Position numbers and translations under genes: made by a program. From an uncultured Collinsella sp. (GTDB lineage Bacteria > Actinomycetota > Coriobacteriia > Coriobacteriales > Coriobacteriaceae), in assembly GCA_900758375.1 (NCBI GenBank), contig CAAERJ010000059.1, forward strand, positions 1 through 38,328: a DNA stretch of 38,328 bases, written 5' to 3'. Shown piece by piece: positions 1 to 7,588 of the stretch; within the stretch, counting starts at the first letter, position 1, and every line of letters starts with the position of its first letter. The notes beneath the pieces are model-generated. The model worked only from the letters and a program-made list of their open reading frames with translations. It was not told the origin of the DNA and did not search any database.

Positions 1-73
1 CAACAATAGCGTTGCACGCGGCCCCTACCAGCAGGTTTATGGAACCCTTAAGGTCCCATTCTTCACAATTGGC

Positions 74-862
74 CTAAAAAAGGCGCTCAGTCTGCAGAAA
101 GTTTCCGCAAAAGCTCACACGATGCAGCGGAGAAAGACCATGTTTGCGAATGGCCTCGATGTGCTCGGGACTCGCATAGCCTTTCGATTCGGCCAAATGG
201 TACTCGGGATACTCAGCATCGTACTCGACCATCATCTCGTCACGCGTGACCTTTGCCATGATGGATGCCGCGGCGATACAGGCGATCTTGGCATCGCCCT
301 TGACCACGTCGCGCTCATGGGGCACGGCGCCCAGGGGGTTACCGTCCATAAGCACGCAATCGGGCTCAAGCCCCGTATCTGCCACCGCACCCGCGACAGC
401 GGCTCGAATGGCGCGGGCCATGCCCATCTCATCGATATCCGCAGGAGCGATATGGCAAAAGCCGATAGCAGTCGCCACCTCGGCAATCTTCACCGAGAGC
501 AGCTCGCGGCGCGCCGGCGTGAGCTTTTTGGAATCGTTGATGCCCCAGATGCGCGGCTCCATCGGAAGACACACGGCACACACGGTCAAGGGACCCGCTA
601 CCGAGCCACGGCCCACCTCGTCGACGCCCACGACCACGCCATCACCGCCGAGCTCATGCATAAGCTCGTACATGCCGTTGACGCGCTCGCGTTCGGAAAG
701 TTCCTTGGCATGGCGCTTAAGGGCACGTTCGCAAGCCTTGATCACCTGCTGGCGCGGATCCTCGCGATAATGCTCCACGAGGGCGGGAATCTCCTCGAAC
801 GTGGCGCTCGCCAGCTCGCCGGCAACCTGCGATGCCGAAACCGAGCTCGTCATATTGGCCAT
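74..862 (-). CDS. rnhB: Ribonuclease HII
   Basis: Cytoplasmic endonuclease that cuts the RNA strand of RNA-DNA hybrids and starts removal of single ribonucleotides from DNA. The DEVGRG signature is visible (Asp81, Glu82), as are Asp173 in VLMDGN and Asp208 in AKVTRDE, giving the four metal-binding acids of the family. It has about 70 residues before the catalytic core, as in longer Bacillus-type RNase HII. I start at the ATG at 862 (MANMTSS) because AAGGAGG lies about 8 bases upstream; a further ATG six codons earlier overlaps that ribosome binding site. It is 262 aa long and lies downstream of rplS across an intrinsic terminator, so it depends on read-through or an unseen promoter. The 73 bases after its stop hold nothing I recognise. 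Confidence 0.95.
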   Translation of the reverse strand: MANMTSSVSASQVAGELASATFEEIPALVEHYREDPRQQVIKACERALKRHAKELSERERVNGMYELMHELGGDGVVVGVDEVGRGSVAGPLTVCAVCLPMEPRIWGINDSKKLTPARRELLSVKIAEVATAIGFCHIAPADIDEMGMARAIRAAVAGAVADTGLEPDCVLMDGNPLGAVPHERDVVKGDAKIACIAAASIMAKVTRDEMMVEYDAEYPEYHLAESKGYASPEHIEAIRKHGLSPLHRVSFCGNFLQTERLF

Positions 863-891
863 ACCAGGCCCTCCTTGCATGCAAATCAGAT

Positions 892-921
892 AAAAAGAAG
901 GGCCACCCGAAGGTGACCCTT
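892..921 (-). terminator. Intrinsic terminator after rplS
   Basis: On the minus strand a 10-bp stem (AAGGGTCACC with GGTGGCCCTT, one wobble) closes a TTCG loop and is followed by CTTTTT. It lies 35 bases past the rplS stop and ends about 25 bases before the rnhB ribosome binding site, so it should reduce rnhB expression relative to rplS. Confidence 0.8.
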
Positions 922-955
922 GTGTCCAAACGAGTGGACGGACGCTGCGATCTTC

Positions 956-1297
956 TTAGCGCTTCTCGGGGATGCGAGCAGCCTTGCCCACCTTGTCGCG
1001 GAGGTAGTACAGCTTGGCGCGACGGACGCGACCATGACGAACGACCTCGAGCTTGGCGATCTTGGGGCTGTGAAGCGGGAAGGTGCGCTCAACACCGACA
1101 CCGAAGGAAATCTTGCGGACGGTGAAGGTCTCGCGGGCACCGGCGCCGGCCATGCGGATGACGTCGCCCTGGAAGACCTGGATGCGCTCACGGTCGCCTT
1201 CCTTAATGCGGTAGTGAACCTTGACGTTGTCGGCGACGCGAACCTGAGGAATGTCCTCGCGGATCTGCTGACGCTCGATTGCGCGGATGTAATCCAT
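956..1297 (-). CDS. rplS: 50S ribosomal protein L19
   Basis: L19 of the large subunit, located at the 30S-50S interface. The sequence carries the family pattern: MDYIRAIERQQ at the start, DNVKVHYRIKEGDRERIQVFQG, then RKISFGVGVERTFPLHSP and a basic C-terminus with RRAKLYYLRD. At 113 aa it is normal length. The ATG at 1297 is chosen because AAGGA sits 7-8 bases upstream; a TTG two codons earlier is too close to that site. It has its own promoter (1367-1394) and terminator (892-921), so it can be transcribed apart from the trmD operon, unlike the classic trmD-rplS arrangement. Confidence 0.96.
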   Translation of the reverse strand: MDYIRAIERQQIREDIPQVRVADNVKVHYRIKEGDRERIQVFQGDVIRMAGAGARETFTVRKISFGVGVERTFPLHSPKIAKLEVVRHGRVRRAKLYYLRDKVGKAARIPEKR

Positions 1298-1321
1298 GTG
1301 CAATTCCTTACTCTTCTAGAG

Positions 1322-1345
1322 GTGCCGTACCACCTTGGCCGGCAC
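1322..1345 (-). promoter_or_regulatory. Hairpin in the rplS 5' leader
   Basis: Between the predicted rplS start site (about 1360) and its ribosome binding site, GTGCCG and CGGCAC form a perfect 6-bp stem with a possible inner CCA/TGG pair. Ribosomal protein genes are often autoregulated through leader structures. I cannot match this hairpin to a described L19 leader, so the regulatory role is inference. Confidence 0.35.
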
Positions 1346-1366
1346 GTAGTTGAACAAACGTATTCG

Positions 1367-1394
1367 AGTATACACGCGCGGGTTTCTGCTGCAA
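1367..1394 (-). promoter_or_regulatory. Sigma-70-type promoter of rplS
   Basis: Minus strand: TTGCAG (1389-1394), a 16-base spacer, then TATACT (1367-1372). Predicted start is near 1360, giving a leader of about 60 bases. The match and its position directly before a ribosomal protein gene make it convincing. Confidence 0.65.
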
Positions 1395-1433
1395 GAACAA
1401 TTTTTTACGCAGACAAAAAGACAAAACCCGCAC

Positions 1434-1468
1434 ATGATAACCGCCCGCCTCACGAATGAGACGGGCGG
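1434..1468 (-). terminator. Terminator-like hairpin after ppdK
   Basis: A 12-bp stem (CCGCCCGTCTCA with TGAGGCGGGCGG, one G-T wobble) with a TTCG loop lies 39 bases past the ppdK stop on the minus strand. The following run is only TTATCATGT, so termination may be incomplete. It separates ppdK from the rplS promoter. Confidence 0.6.
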
Positions 1469-1506
1469 CGTGAAGGGGGCTACGCTAGGCGCCCAAACCC
1501 AAAACG

Positions 1507-4257
1507 TTAGGCGGAACGCTTGGCCTCGAGCTTGGCCTGGGCGGCCGCCAGGCGTGCGAGGGGTACACGATAGGGCGAGCAGGACACGTAGTCCACGTCG
1601 GCCACGTTAAACAGGCCCTTGATGGACTTGGGGTCGCCGCCGTGCTCGCCGCACACGCCAAAGTGCATGTCGGGGTTGGTGGCCCGACCCTTCTCGACGG
1701 CCATGCGCACCAGCTCCAGTACCGCCGAGTCGATGGTCTCGAAGGGGTTGTCCTTCAAGATCTTCTTGTGCATGTACAGCGGGATGAACTTGGCCTCGGC
1801 ATCGTCTCGAGAGAAGCCGAAGGTCGTCTGCGTGAGGTCGTTGGTGCCAAAGCAGAAGAAGTCGGCATGATGGGCGATCTCGTCGGCGACCATGCAGGCG
1901 CGTGGCAGCTCGAGCATCGTGCCCACGGGAATATTGAGCTCGACGCCCTCCTCGGCGGAAACCTTGGCGATCACGCGCTCGATGACCTCGCGGGTCTGGA
2001 CATGCTCCGCCGTGATGGAGACGAGCGGAACCATGATCTCGGGACGCGGGTCGACACCCTGCTTGATAAGGCGAGCGGCAGCCGTGGCGACGGCGCGAAC
2101 CTGCATGAGCGGCAGATCGCTAAAGACAACGGACAGGCGCACACCGCGCAGGCCGAGCATCGGGTTGGACTCGACCATGCCGTCGATACGACGCAGGCGG
2201 GCACGCAGGACGGCAAGCTCTTCCTCGCTGGCGCCGGCGGCTTCCTTCTTGGTGATGGCGACCTCGAGCTCGCGAGGATTATCCAGGAACTCATGAAGCG
2301 GCGGATCGAGCAAGCGAACGACCACATCGCGACCGGACATGGTCTTGAACATTGCCAGGAAGTCCTCGGTCTGAACCTTGAGCAGGTCGGACAGGGCCTG
2401 CTGCTTCACGGCCTCATCATCGGACAGGATAAAGCTCTGGATGATGTTCTTACGATCGCCCAGGAACATGTGCTCGGTGCGGCACAGGCCAATAGCCTCG
2501 GCACCAAACTCGAGGGCGAGCTCGGCATCCTCGGGATTGTCGGCGTTGACGCGCACATGGTTGGCGTGGCCACAGGTCTCGTCCAGACGGATCTCGTCGG
2601 CCCAGGACAGGATGGTGTCCAGGTCGCCGGTGAGCTCGGCGGAGACCAAATCGACAGCGCCATCGACGACGATGCCCTGGGTGCCGTCGATGGAGATGAC
2701 ATCGCCTTCGTACAGCACACGATCGCCACCCTCGATGCGCACAACCTTCTCGGCGGCGTCGATGTGGAAGCGCTCAACGCCGCAGACGCAGGGCGTACCC
2801 ATACCGCGAGCGATAACGGCGGCATGGCTCGTCTTGCCACCGTGGCTGGTCAGGATACCCTCGGCAGCGACCATGCCCTTCAGGTCATCGGGGTTGGTCT
2901 CCCAGCGAACCAAAATGACCTTGTGGCCCTCGTTGGCGCGCGCGACGGCATCGTCGCTCGAGAACACGACCTCGCCCACGGCGGCACCAGGGCTGGCGTT
3001 AAGGCCGCAAGCCAGAGCCTCGTACTTCTTGGAGGCATCGAACTGCGGATGCAGGAGCTGGTCGAGCTGCGCGGGGTCGATGCGGCTCACGGCCTCCTCA
3101 CGGGTGATAAGGCCTTCCTCGACCATCTCGATAGCGATGCGCAGAGCGGCGGTTGCGGTACGCTTGCCCACGCGGGTCTGGAGCATCCAGAGCTTGCCCT
3201 GCTCGATGGTGAACTCGATGTCGCACATGTCGCGGTAGTGATCCTCAAGCGTCAGGAAGACACGCTCAAGCTCCTCACCTGCGGACTCGAGGCCCGGGGT
3301 GGTCTTGAGGTCGGCGATGGGCTCGGTGTTGCGGATGCCGGCGACGACGTCCTCGCCCTGGGCGTTGACCAGAAAGTCGCCGTAGAACTCCTTGGTGCCG
3401 TCGGCCGGGTTGCGCGTAAAGGCGACACCGGTCGCCGAGGTCTCGCCCTTATTGCCAAAGGCCATAGCCTGGACGTTGACGGCGGTGCCAAGGTCGTCGG
3501 AAATGCCGTGCTGCTTGCGGTAGATGCAGGCGCGCTCGTTCATCCAACTACCAAAGACGGCCTGGATGGCAAGGCGCAGCTGAAGCTCCGGATCGTGCGG
3601 GAAGACGGGCTTGCCGTCCGCGACCTCGAGCTCGGGGTACACGGCGGCCTCGACGTTGTCGGAGAAAATGCCCTTGAAAGTCTCGACGAGCTCCTGCAGG
3701 TCCTCAACCGAAAGCTCGGAGTCGACGCGAACGCCGGCGACCAGGCGGGCCTGGGTCAGGGCATTCTCGAACAAGTCGGCGTCGACACCCATAACGACGT
3801 TGGAGAACATCTGGATAAAGCGGCGGTAGCTATCCCAGGCAAAACGCGGATTTTGCGTCTGGGCAATGAGACCCTGAACGGAGTCGTCGTTGAGGCCCAA
3901 GTTGAGGACCGTGTCCATCATGCCGGGCATGGAAAATGGAGCTCCCGAGCGAACCGACACGAGCAGCGGATCGGAGGCGTCGCCGAGCTTTTTGCCGCAG
4001 CGGACCTCGAGGTCGGCCTCGGCGGCAACGATTTCATCGAGTGCGCCTTCGGGCCACACGTTGCCGGCACCGGAGTACTCGACACAGGTCTGGCAGGTAA
4101 TGGTAAAGCCACCGGGAACCGGCAGGCCGATGCGGCTCATCTCGGCAAGGTTTGCGCCCTTGCCGCCAAGCACGAAGTTCATGGACTTATCGCCCTCAGT
4201 GACACAGGTGCCCTGGGCGTCGGTTCCAAAACGGTAAACCCTCTTGCAATCGCTCAC
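1507..4257 (-). CDS. ppdK: Pyruvate, phosphate dikinase (PPDK)
   Basis: Interconverts ATP, phosphate and pyruvate with AMP, PPi and PEP in the cytoplasm. All three family modules are visible: an N-terminal nucleotide-binding domain (GGKGANLAEM near residue 31, SVRSGAPFSMPGMMDT near 101), the swivelling phosphohistidine domain with GGKTSHAAVIARGMG (Thr476, Ser477, catalytic His478), and a C-terminal PEP/pyruvate barrel ending in FGVCGEHGGDP (catalytic Cys869). At 916 aa it is slightly longer than the roughly 875 aa of well-studied bacterial PPDKs. The GTG start at 4257 follows GGAAGGGGAA. Thr476, two residues before the catalytic histidine, is the residue that DUF299 regulators phosphorylate in this family; such a gene lies just upstream. 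The 320-base upstream gap suggests separate regulation. Confidence 0.97.
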   Translation of the reverse strand: MSDCKRVYRFGTDAQGTCVTEGDKSMNFVLGGKGANLAEMSRIGLPVPGGFTITCQTCVEYSGAGNVWPEGALDEIVAAEADLEVRCGKKLGDASDPLLVSVRSGAPFSMPGMMDTVLNLGLNDDSVQGLIAQTQNPRFAWDSYRRFIQMFSNVVMGVDADLFENALTQARLVAGVRVDSELSVEDLQELVETFKGIFSDNVEAAVYPELEVADGKPVFPHDPELQLRLAIQAVFGSWMNERACIYRKQHGISDDLGTAVNVQAMAFGNKGETSATGVAFTRNPADGTKEFYGDFLVNAQGEDVVAGIRNTEPIADLKTTPGLESAGEELERVFLTLEDHYRDMCDIEFTIEQGKLWMLQTRVGKRTATAALRIAIEMVEEGLITREEAVSRIDPAQLDQLLHPQFDASKKYEALACGLNASPGAAVGEVVFSSDDAVARANEGHKVILVRWETNPDDLKGMVAAEGILTSHGGKTSHAAVIARGMGTPCVCGVERFHIDAAEKVVRIEGGDRVLYEGDVISIDGTQGIVVDGAVDLVSAELTGDLDTILSWADEIRLDETCGHANHVRVNADNPEDAELALEFGAEAIGLCRTEHMFLGDRKNIIQSFILSDDEAVKQQALSDLLKVQTEDFLAMFKTMSGRDVVVRLLDPPLHEFLDNPRELEVAITKKEAAGASEEELAVLRARLRRIDGMVESNPMLGLRGVRLSVVFSDLPLMQVRAVATAAARLIKQGVDPRPEIMVPLVSITAEHVQTREVIERVIAKVSAEEGVELNIPVGTMLELPRACMVADEIAHHADFFCFGTNDLTQTTFGFSRDDAEAKFIPLYMHKKILKDNPFETIDSAVLELVRMAVEKGRATNPDMHFGVCGEHGGDPKSIKGLFNVADVDYVSCSPYRVPLARLAAAQAKLEAKRSA

Positions 4258-4332
4258 GATACTTCCCCTTCCATGCGCTCTCGCGCACGACCGTGGTGAC
4301 GAATCAACCCACCGGATGCGGGCCGTGAGGGT

Positions 4333-4361
4333 ACTATACGGCGGGATTTAAAGGGGCTTGA
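4333..4361 (-). promoter_or_regulatory. Candidate ppdK promoter
   Basis: Minus strand TATAGT (4333-4338) is a good -10 box about 75 bases before the GTG start. The -35 position (4356-4361, TCAAGC) is poor. A weak -35 together with repeated motifs just upstream (4380-4427) would fit an activator-dependent promoter, but that is inference. Confidence 0.4.
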
Positions 4362-4379
4362 GCAGAGGATACGAGGTTT

Positions 4380-4427
4380 GGTAAACGTGCTAAAACTAGC
4401 GGTAAACGGTAGGTAAAGGTGGTTACC
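4380..4427. repeat. Phased GGTAAA repeats upstream of ppdK
   Basis: Plus-strand GGTAAA occurs at 4380, 4401 and 4412, spaced 21 and 11 bases, close to two and one helical turns. The last copy also forms an inverted repeat with TTACC at 4423-4427. A related direct repeat, AAACTAGC followed by GGT and CAAAC or AAAC, occurs at about 4393 and 4449. This resembles a multi-site operator located 50-100 bases upstream of the predicted start. I do not recognise the regulator. Confidence 0.45.
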
Positions 4428-4498
4428 TTATGAAGATACCACTACAATAAACTAGCAGGTCAAACGCAAGTAATTTGCTAAATCGCTTTACCATAAAT

Positions 4499-4573
4499 AG
4501 CTAATTTGGGACGGGGCTTTTTTAGCTACCCCCACACGAGCGTTCGACCCCGTCCCAGAAAAATCATCCCAGA
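4499..4573 (-). repeat. Dispersed GGGACGGGG repeat, copy A (inverted pair)
   Basis: Just past the stop of the PPDK-regulator gene. The element is two oppositely oriented copies: TGGGACGGGG at 4507-4516 and its complement at 4548-4557 give a 10-bp inverted repeat around a 31-base loop. The outer part on the minus strand reads GGGATGATTTTTCTGGGAC. Bases 4548-4566 match 38283-38301 exactly over 19 bases in inverse orientation, and 4555-4570 match 29621-29636 over 16 bases. There is no clear T-run after the stem, so it is not a standard terminator. Confidence 0.7.
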
Positions 4574-4578
4574 AAGGA

Positions 4579-5454
4579 CTACTGCTGTTGGGCGCGGCGG
4601 GCGGCCCGGCTGGCTCTTGCCTCTTGAATCTCTTCGAGGTGAGCGATGATCTCGGAGGCGCTCTCCTCGATCGCCTTGCCGTCAGTACGCACCACAAAGC
4701 AGCCCAGGCGCTTCATGAGGGCACGGGCTTCCTCGAGCTCGCTGCACACGCTCTCGGGCTCGGCATAGGAGCCGGCGACGGCACGGGCGCAGTCATCGCC
4801 CAAGCGGCTATCGCGTATCTCAGAGATCACATCGACAGTCGAAATCAGACCAAACAACCGCATCGGGTCGACCTTGTAAATCGACTTCGGCGGCTCCAGG
4901 CCATGGGCCAACGGAACATTAGCAACCTTGTAACCCTGATAGGCCAAATACATCGACAGCGGCGTCTTGGACGTGCGCGATACGCCCAGCAGCACGATAT
5001 CTGCCCCCGAAAGGTCGTCGCAGCCGCGCCCATCATCGTGCTCAACGAAATACTCCATGGCCTCGATGCGATGGAAATAGCGGTCATCGGTCCTGTGAAT
5101 CACGCCCGCGACGCCCTTGGGCGGCACACCGATGAGCGATGACAGCACGGCAAGTGTCGGACCGATCAGGTCGACCGAACGGATATGAAGCATGCCCAGG
5201 TAATCGAGTACGCGGGCGCGAAGCGCCGGATCGACAATGGTGTGGAACACGGCAATATCACGATGGTCCGCATCGACGCGCGGACCCACAAACGACTTGA
5301 CCTGCTCCACCGAGTTCACCTTGGGCAGGCGCAAGAGACGAAAAGCCCCTTCATCAAATTGCCCGGACGCCGCAAGCACCACCTCACAAGCGGTATCACC
5401 GAGCGAGTCGGAGATAACGATAACGGTGGGACGAGCGGTGACCGGGCAATCCAT
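4579..5454 (-). CDS. PPDK regulatory kinase/phosphorylase (DUF299, PDRP family)
   Basis: Bifunctional regulator: in this family it uses ADP to phosphorylate a threonine next to the PPDK catalytic histidine, inactivating the enzyme, and uses phosphate to remove it again. The P-loop-like GVSRTSKTPLSMYLA (from residue 157) is diagnostic, as are the N-terminal VIVISDSLGDTA and the HRIEAMEYFVEHDDG stretch. At 291 aa it is of normal length. Its position next to ppdK favours PPDK rather than PEP synthase as substrate. ATG at 5454 follows AAAGGAG. It is 34 bases downstream of glyS and probably shares that transcript, while ppdK has its own upstream region; enzyme and regulator could therefore be expressed differently. 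Confidence 0.93.
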   Translation of the reverse strand: MDCPVTARPTVIVISDSLGDTACEVVLAASGQFDEGAFRLLRLPKVNSVEQVKSFVGPRVDADHRDIAVFHTIVDPALRARVLDYLGMLHIRSVDLIGPTLAVLSSLIGVPPKGVAGVIHRTDDRYFHRIEAMEYFVEHDDGRGCDDLSGADIVLLGVSRTSKTPLSMYLAYQGYKVANVPLAHGLEPPKSIYKVDPMRLFGLISTVDVISEIRDSRLGDDCARAVAGSYAEPESVCSELEEARALMKRLGCFVVRTDGKAIEESASEIIAHLEEIQEARASRAARRAQQQ

Positions 5455-5488
5455 GCGGGGCTCCTTTTGCGCTTACGCGCAGGCTGGC

Positions 5489-7585
5489 TTACTTTTTGCG
5501 GGCAAGCTCACCGATGTTGGCGATGCCGGAGAAAACGGCCTCGAAGCGGTTGAGCAGCTTAAGGCGATTATCGCGGAGCTGCTCGTCCTTGTCCATGACC
5601 ATGACCTCATCGAAGAAACGGTCGATGGGCGCGCGCAGGGCGGCCAGAGCGGCAAACGCGGCAGGATAATCCTCGGCGGCGAGAGCGGCGTCGACGGCGG
5701 TCTGAGCAGCCTCGGAGGCATCGGCGAGCGCGAGCTCGGCCTCGCCCATCAGGCTGCGGTCGTACTCCGCACCCAGCTCGGGCTTGGAGATGTGCGCGGC
5801 GCGGGCATAGGCGGTAGCCAGGTTGTCGAAGGTCTCGGCATCGTTCTTGCGGGCCTCGTCGAGGGCGGCGCAGCGGGCGAAGAAGACCGACGGGGCGATG
5901 ATGTGCACCGCGGAGACGGCGGCAACGGTATCGGCCGGAATCTTCTCGTCGCGGGCCATGCTCACCAGACGGCCGTGGAAGAAGTCGCGAACCTGCTGGG
6001 CGACCTCGGCGGCGTCGAACTCGATGCCCTGCTCGCTATAGAGCTCAAGGGCGAAGTCAATCAGCGACGTGGGGTCAATCGGCAGACGATCGCGCAGGAT
6101 GTTGATGATGCCGATGGCGGCGCGACGCAGCGCGTACGGGTCGGAAGAGCCGGTCGGGGGCTCGCCGATGGCAAAGATACCGGCAATGGTATCGAGCTTG
6201 TCGGCACAGGCCACGATGCAGCCAGCGGTGCCCTCGGGCAGATCATCGCCGGCAAAGCGGGGACGATAATGATCGCGAATGGCGTGGGCGACCTCGTCGT
6301 TCTCCCCCATCGCGGAGGCATAATAACCGCCCATCACGCCCTGCTGGCTCGTGAACTCGACGACGGCGTTGGATACCAGGTCGGCCTTGCACAGGTGCGC
6401 GGCGCGTGCGGCATCGGCAGCCAGGTGGGCGCCCAGATGGGCCTCGCGAGCGATGGCGAGCGCAAGCTGCTCAATGCGCTCGGACTTGGCGAGCACGCTG
6501 CCGAGCTTCTCCTGGAAGGCGACCTTGGCCAGACGCTCGCGGAACTCGTCGAGGGAGATCTTCAGGTCCTCCTCGTAGAAGAACTTGGCGTCGTCCAGAC
6601 GGGCGCGCACGACGCGCTCGTTGCCGTCGATCACGCGCTCGGCATTCTCGGGCTTGCTGTTGGAAACGACCACGAACTCACGCGTAAGCTTGCCCTCGCC
6701 GTCATAGATCGGGAAGTAGCGCTGGTTGGTGAGCATGGACTCGCAGATAATCTCGTGCGGGACCTTGAGGAACTCCTCATCGAAGGTACCGACGAGAACC
6801 GTCGGCCACTCGCAGAGATTGATGACCTCCTCAAAGACCTTCTTGGGCGTGTCAACATGGCAGCCGGGGCGAGCAGCCTCGACCTCGGCGATGCCGGCAA
6901 GGATGGCCTCACGACGACGCTCGGCAGAAAGCACGCCGGCGTCCTCAAGCACCTGCTCGTAAACAGCGGGGCTGGCGACCACATGGTCACCGGGGCCAAG
7001 TACGCGATGGCCACGCGTGGTGTTGCCACTCGTCACGTCGGCAAACGACACGGGCACGACGTCCTCGCCCAAAAGGCAGCAGATCCAACGGACCGGACGA
7101 ACAAACGTAGCGTGCTCGTGGCCCCAGCGCTGGCTGCGGTAGTTGGGCCACTGCAGGCCGGCGATGGTCTTCTCGCACAGGGCCGTCAGAATCGGGGTAG
7201 CCGGTGCGGAGGGAATGTTCTTCTCGGCGAACACATACTCGCGACCGTCAGTGTCCTCGCGACGGACCAGGTCCTCGGCAGCCACACCGCACTTGCGAGC
7301 GAAGCCCTGGGCGGCCTTGGTGGCGTTGCCGTCGGCATCAAAGGCAATGTTTGCCGCGGGACCACGCTTGACCTCGTGAACCTCATCGGTCGCGGTGGCG
7401 ACATTAGCCACGAGCGCGGCAAGACGACGCGGGCTCGAGATCACGCGGACCTCGCCGTGAGCCAGACCGGCCTCGTCGAGACCCTTGGCGATCATGGTGC
7501 CAAGCTGCTTGACGGCATTGTTCAGCGGTGCGGAGGGCATTTCCTCCGTACCGATCTCAAACAGGAAATCCTTAGCGTCTACCAT
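5489..7585 (-). CDS. glyS: Glycine-tRNA ligase, beta subunit
   Basis: Beta subunit of the bacterial α2β2 glycyl-tRNA synthetase. It carries the tRNA-binding parts of the enzyme and works only with GlyQ. The N-terminus FLFEIGTEEMPSAPLN is the family signature. Internal blocks such as WPNYRSQRWGHEHATFVRPVRWI, the HD-like core and the C-terminal anticodon-binding region (FFDEVMVMDKDEQLRDNRL) are in the expected order. At 698 aa it is full length. The start is 3 bases after the glyQ stop, so the two are translationally coupled. Many other Actinobacteria use the single-chain GlyRS, so this type is a useful lineage marker. Confidence 0.97.
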   Translation of the reverse strand: MVDAKDFLFEIGTEEMPSAPLNNAVKQLGTMIAKGLDEAGLAHGEVRVISSPRRLAALVANVATATDEVHEVKRGPAANIAFDADGNATKAAQGFARKCGVAAEDLVRREDTDGREYVFAEKNIPSAPATPILTALCEKTIAGLQWPNYRSQRWGHEHATFVRPVRWICCLLGEDVVPVSFADVTSGNTTRGHRVLGPGDHVVASPAVYEQVLEDAGVLSAERRREAILAGIAEVEAARPGCHVDTPKKVFEEVINLCEWPTVLVGTFDEEFLKVPHEIICESMLTNQRYFPIYDGEGKLTREFVVVSNSKPENAERVIDGNERVVRARLDDAKFFYEEDLKISLDEFRERLAKVAFQEKLGSVLAKSERIEQLALAIAREAHLGAHLAADAARAAHLCKADLVSNAVVEFTSQQGVMGGYYASAMGENDEVAHAIRDHYRPRFAGDDLPEGTAGCIVACADKLDTIAGIFAIGEPPTGSSDPYALRRAAIGIINILRDRLPIDPTSLIDFALELYSEQGIEFDAAEVAQQVRDFFHGRLVSMARDEKIPADTVAAVSAVHIIAPSVFFARCAALDEARKNDAETFDNLATAYARAAHISKPELGAEYDRSLMGEAELALADASEAAQTAVDAALAAEDYPAAFAALAALRAPIDRFFDEVMVMDKDEQLRDNRLKLLNRFEAVFSGIANIGELARKK

Positions 7586-7588
7586 GGC

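Noticed and set aside
1..73. Gene or control site at the left edge
   Set aside because: Only a weak imperfect palindrome (GGGACCTTAAGGGTTCC) is visible; no gene, terminator or promoter can be supported.
1642..4299. Open frame of 885 codons on the plus strand opposite ppdK
   Set aside because: It lies wholly antisense to a clear PPDK, has no recognisable domain and no ribosome binding site. Long antisense frames are expected in GC-rich coding DNA; the same holds for 5237-8005, 18414-20540, 26384-28294 and 30692-32419.
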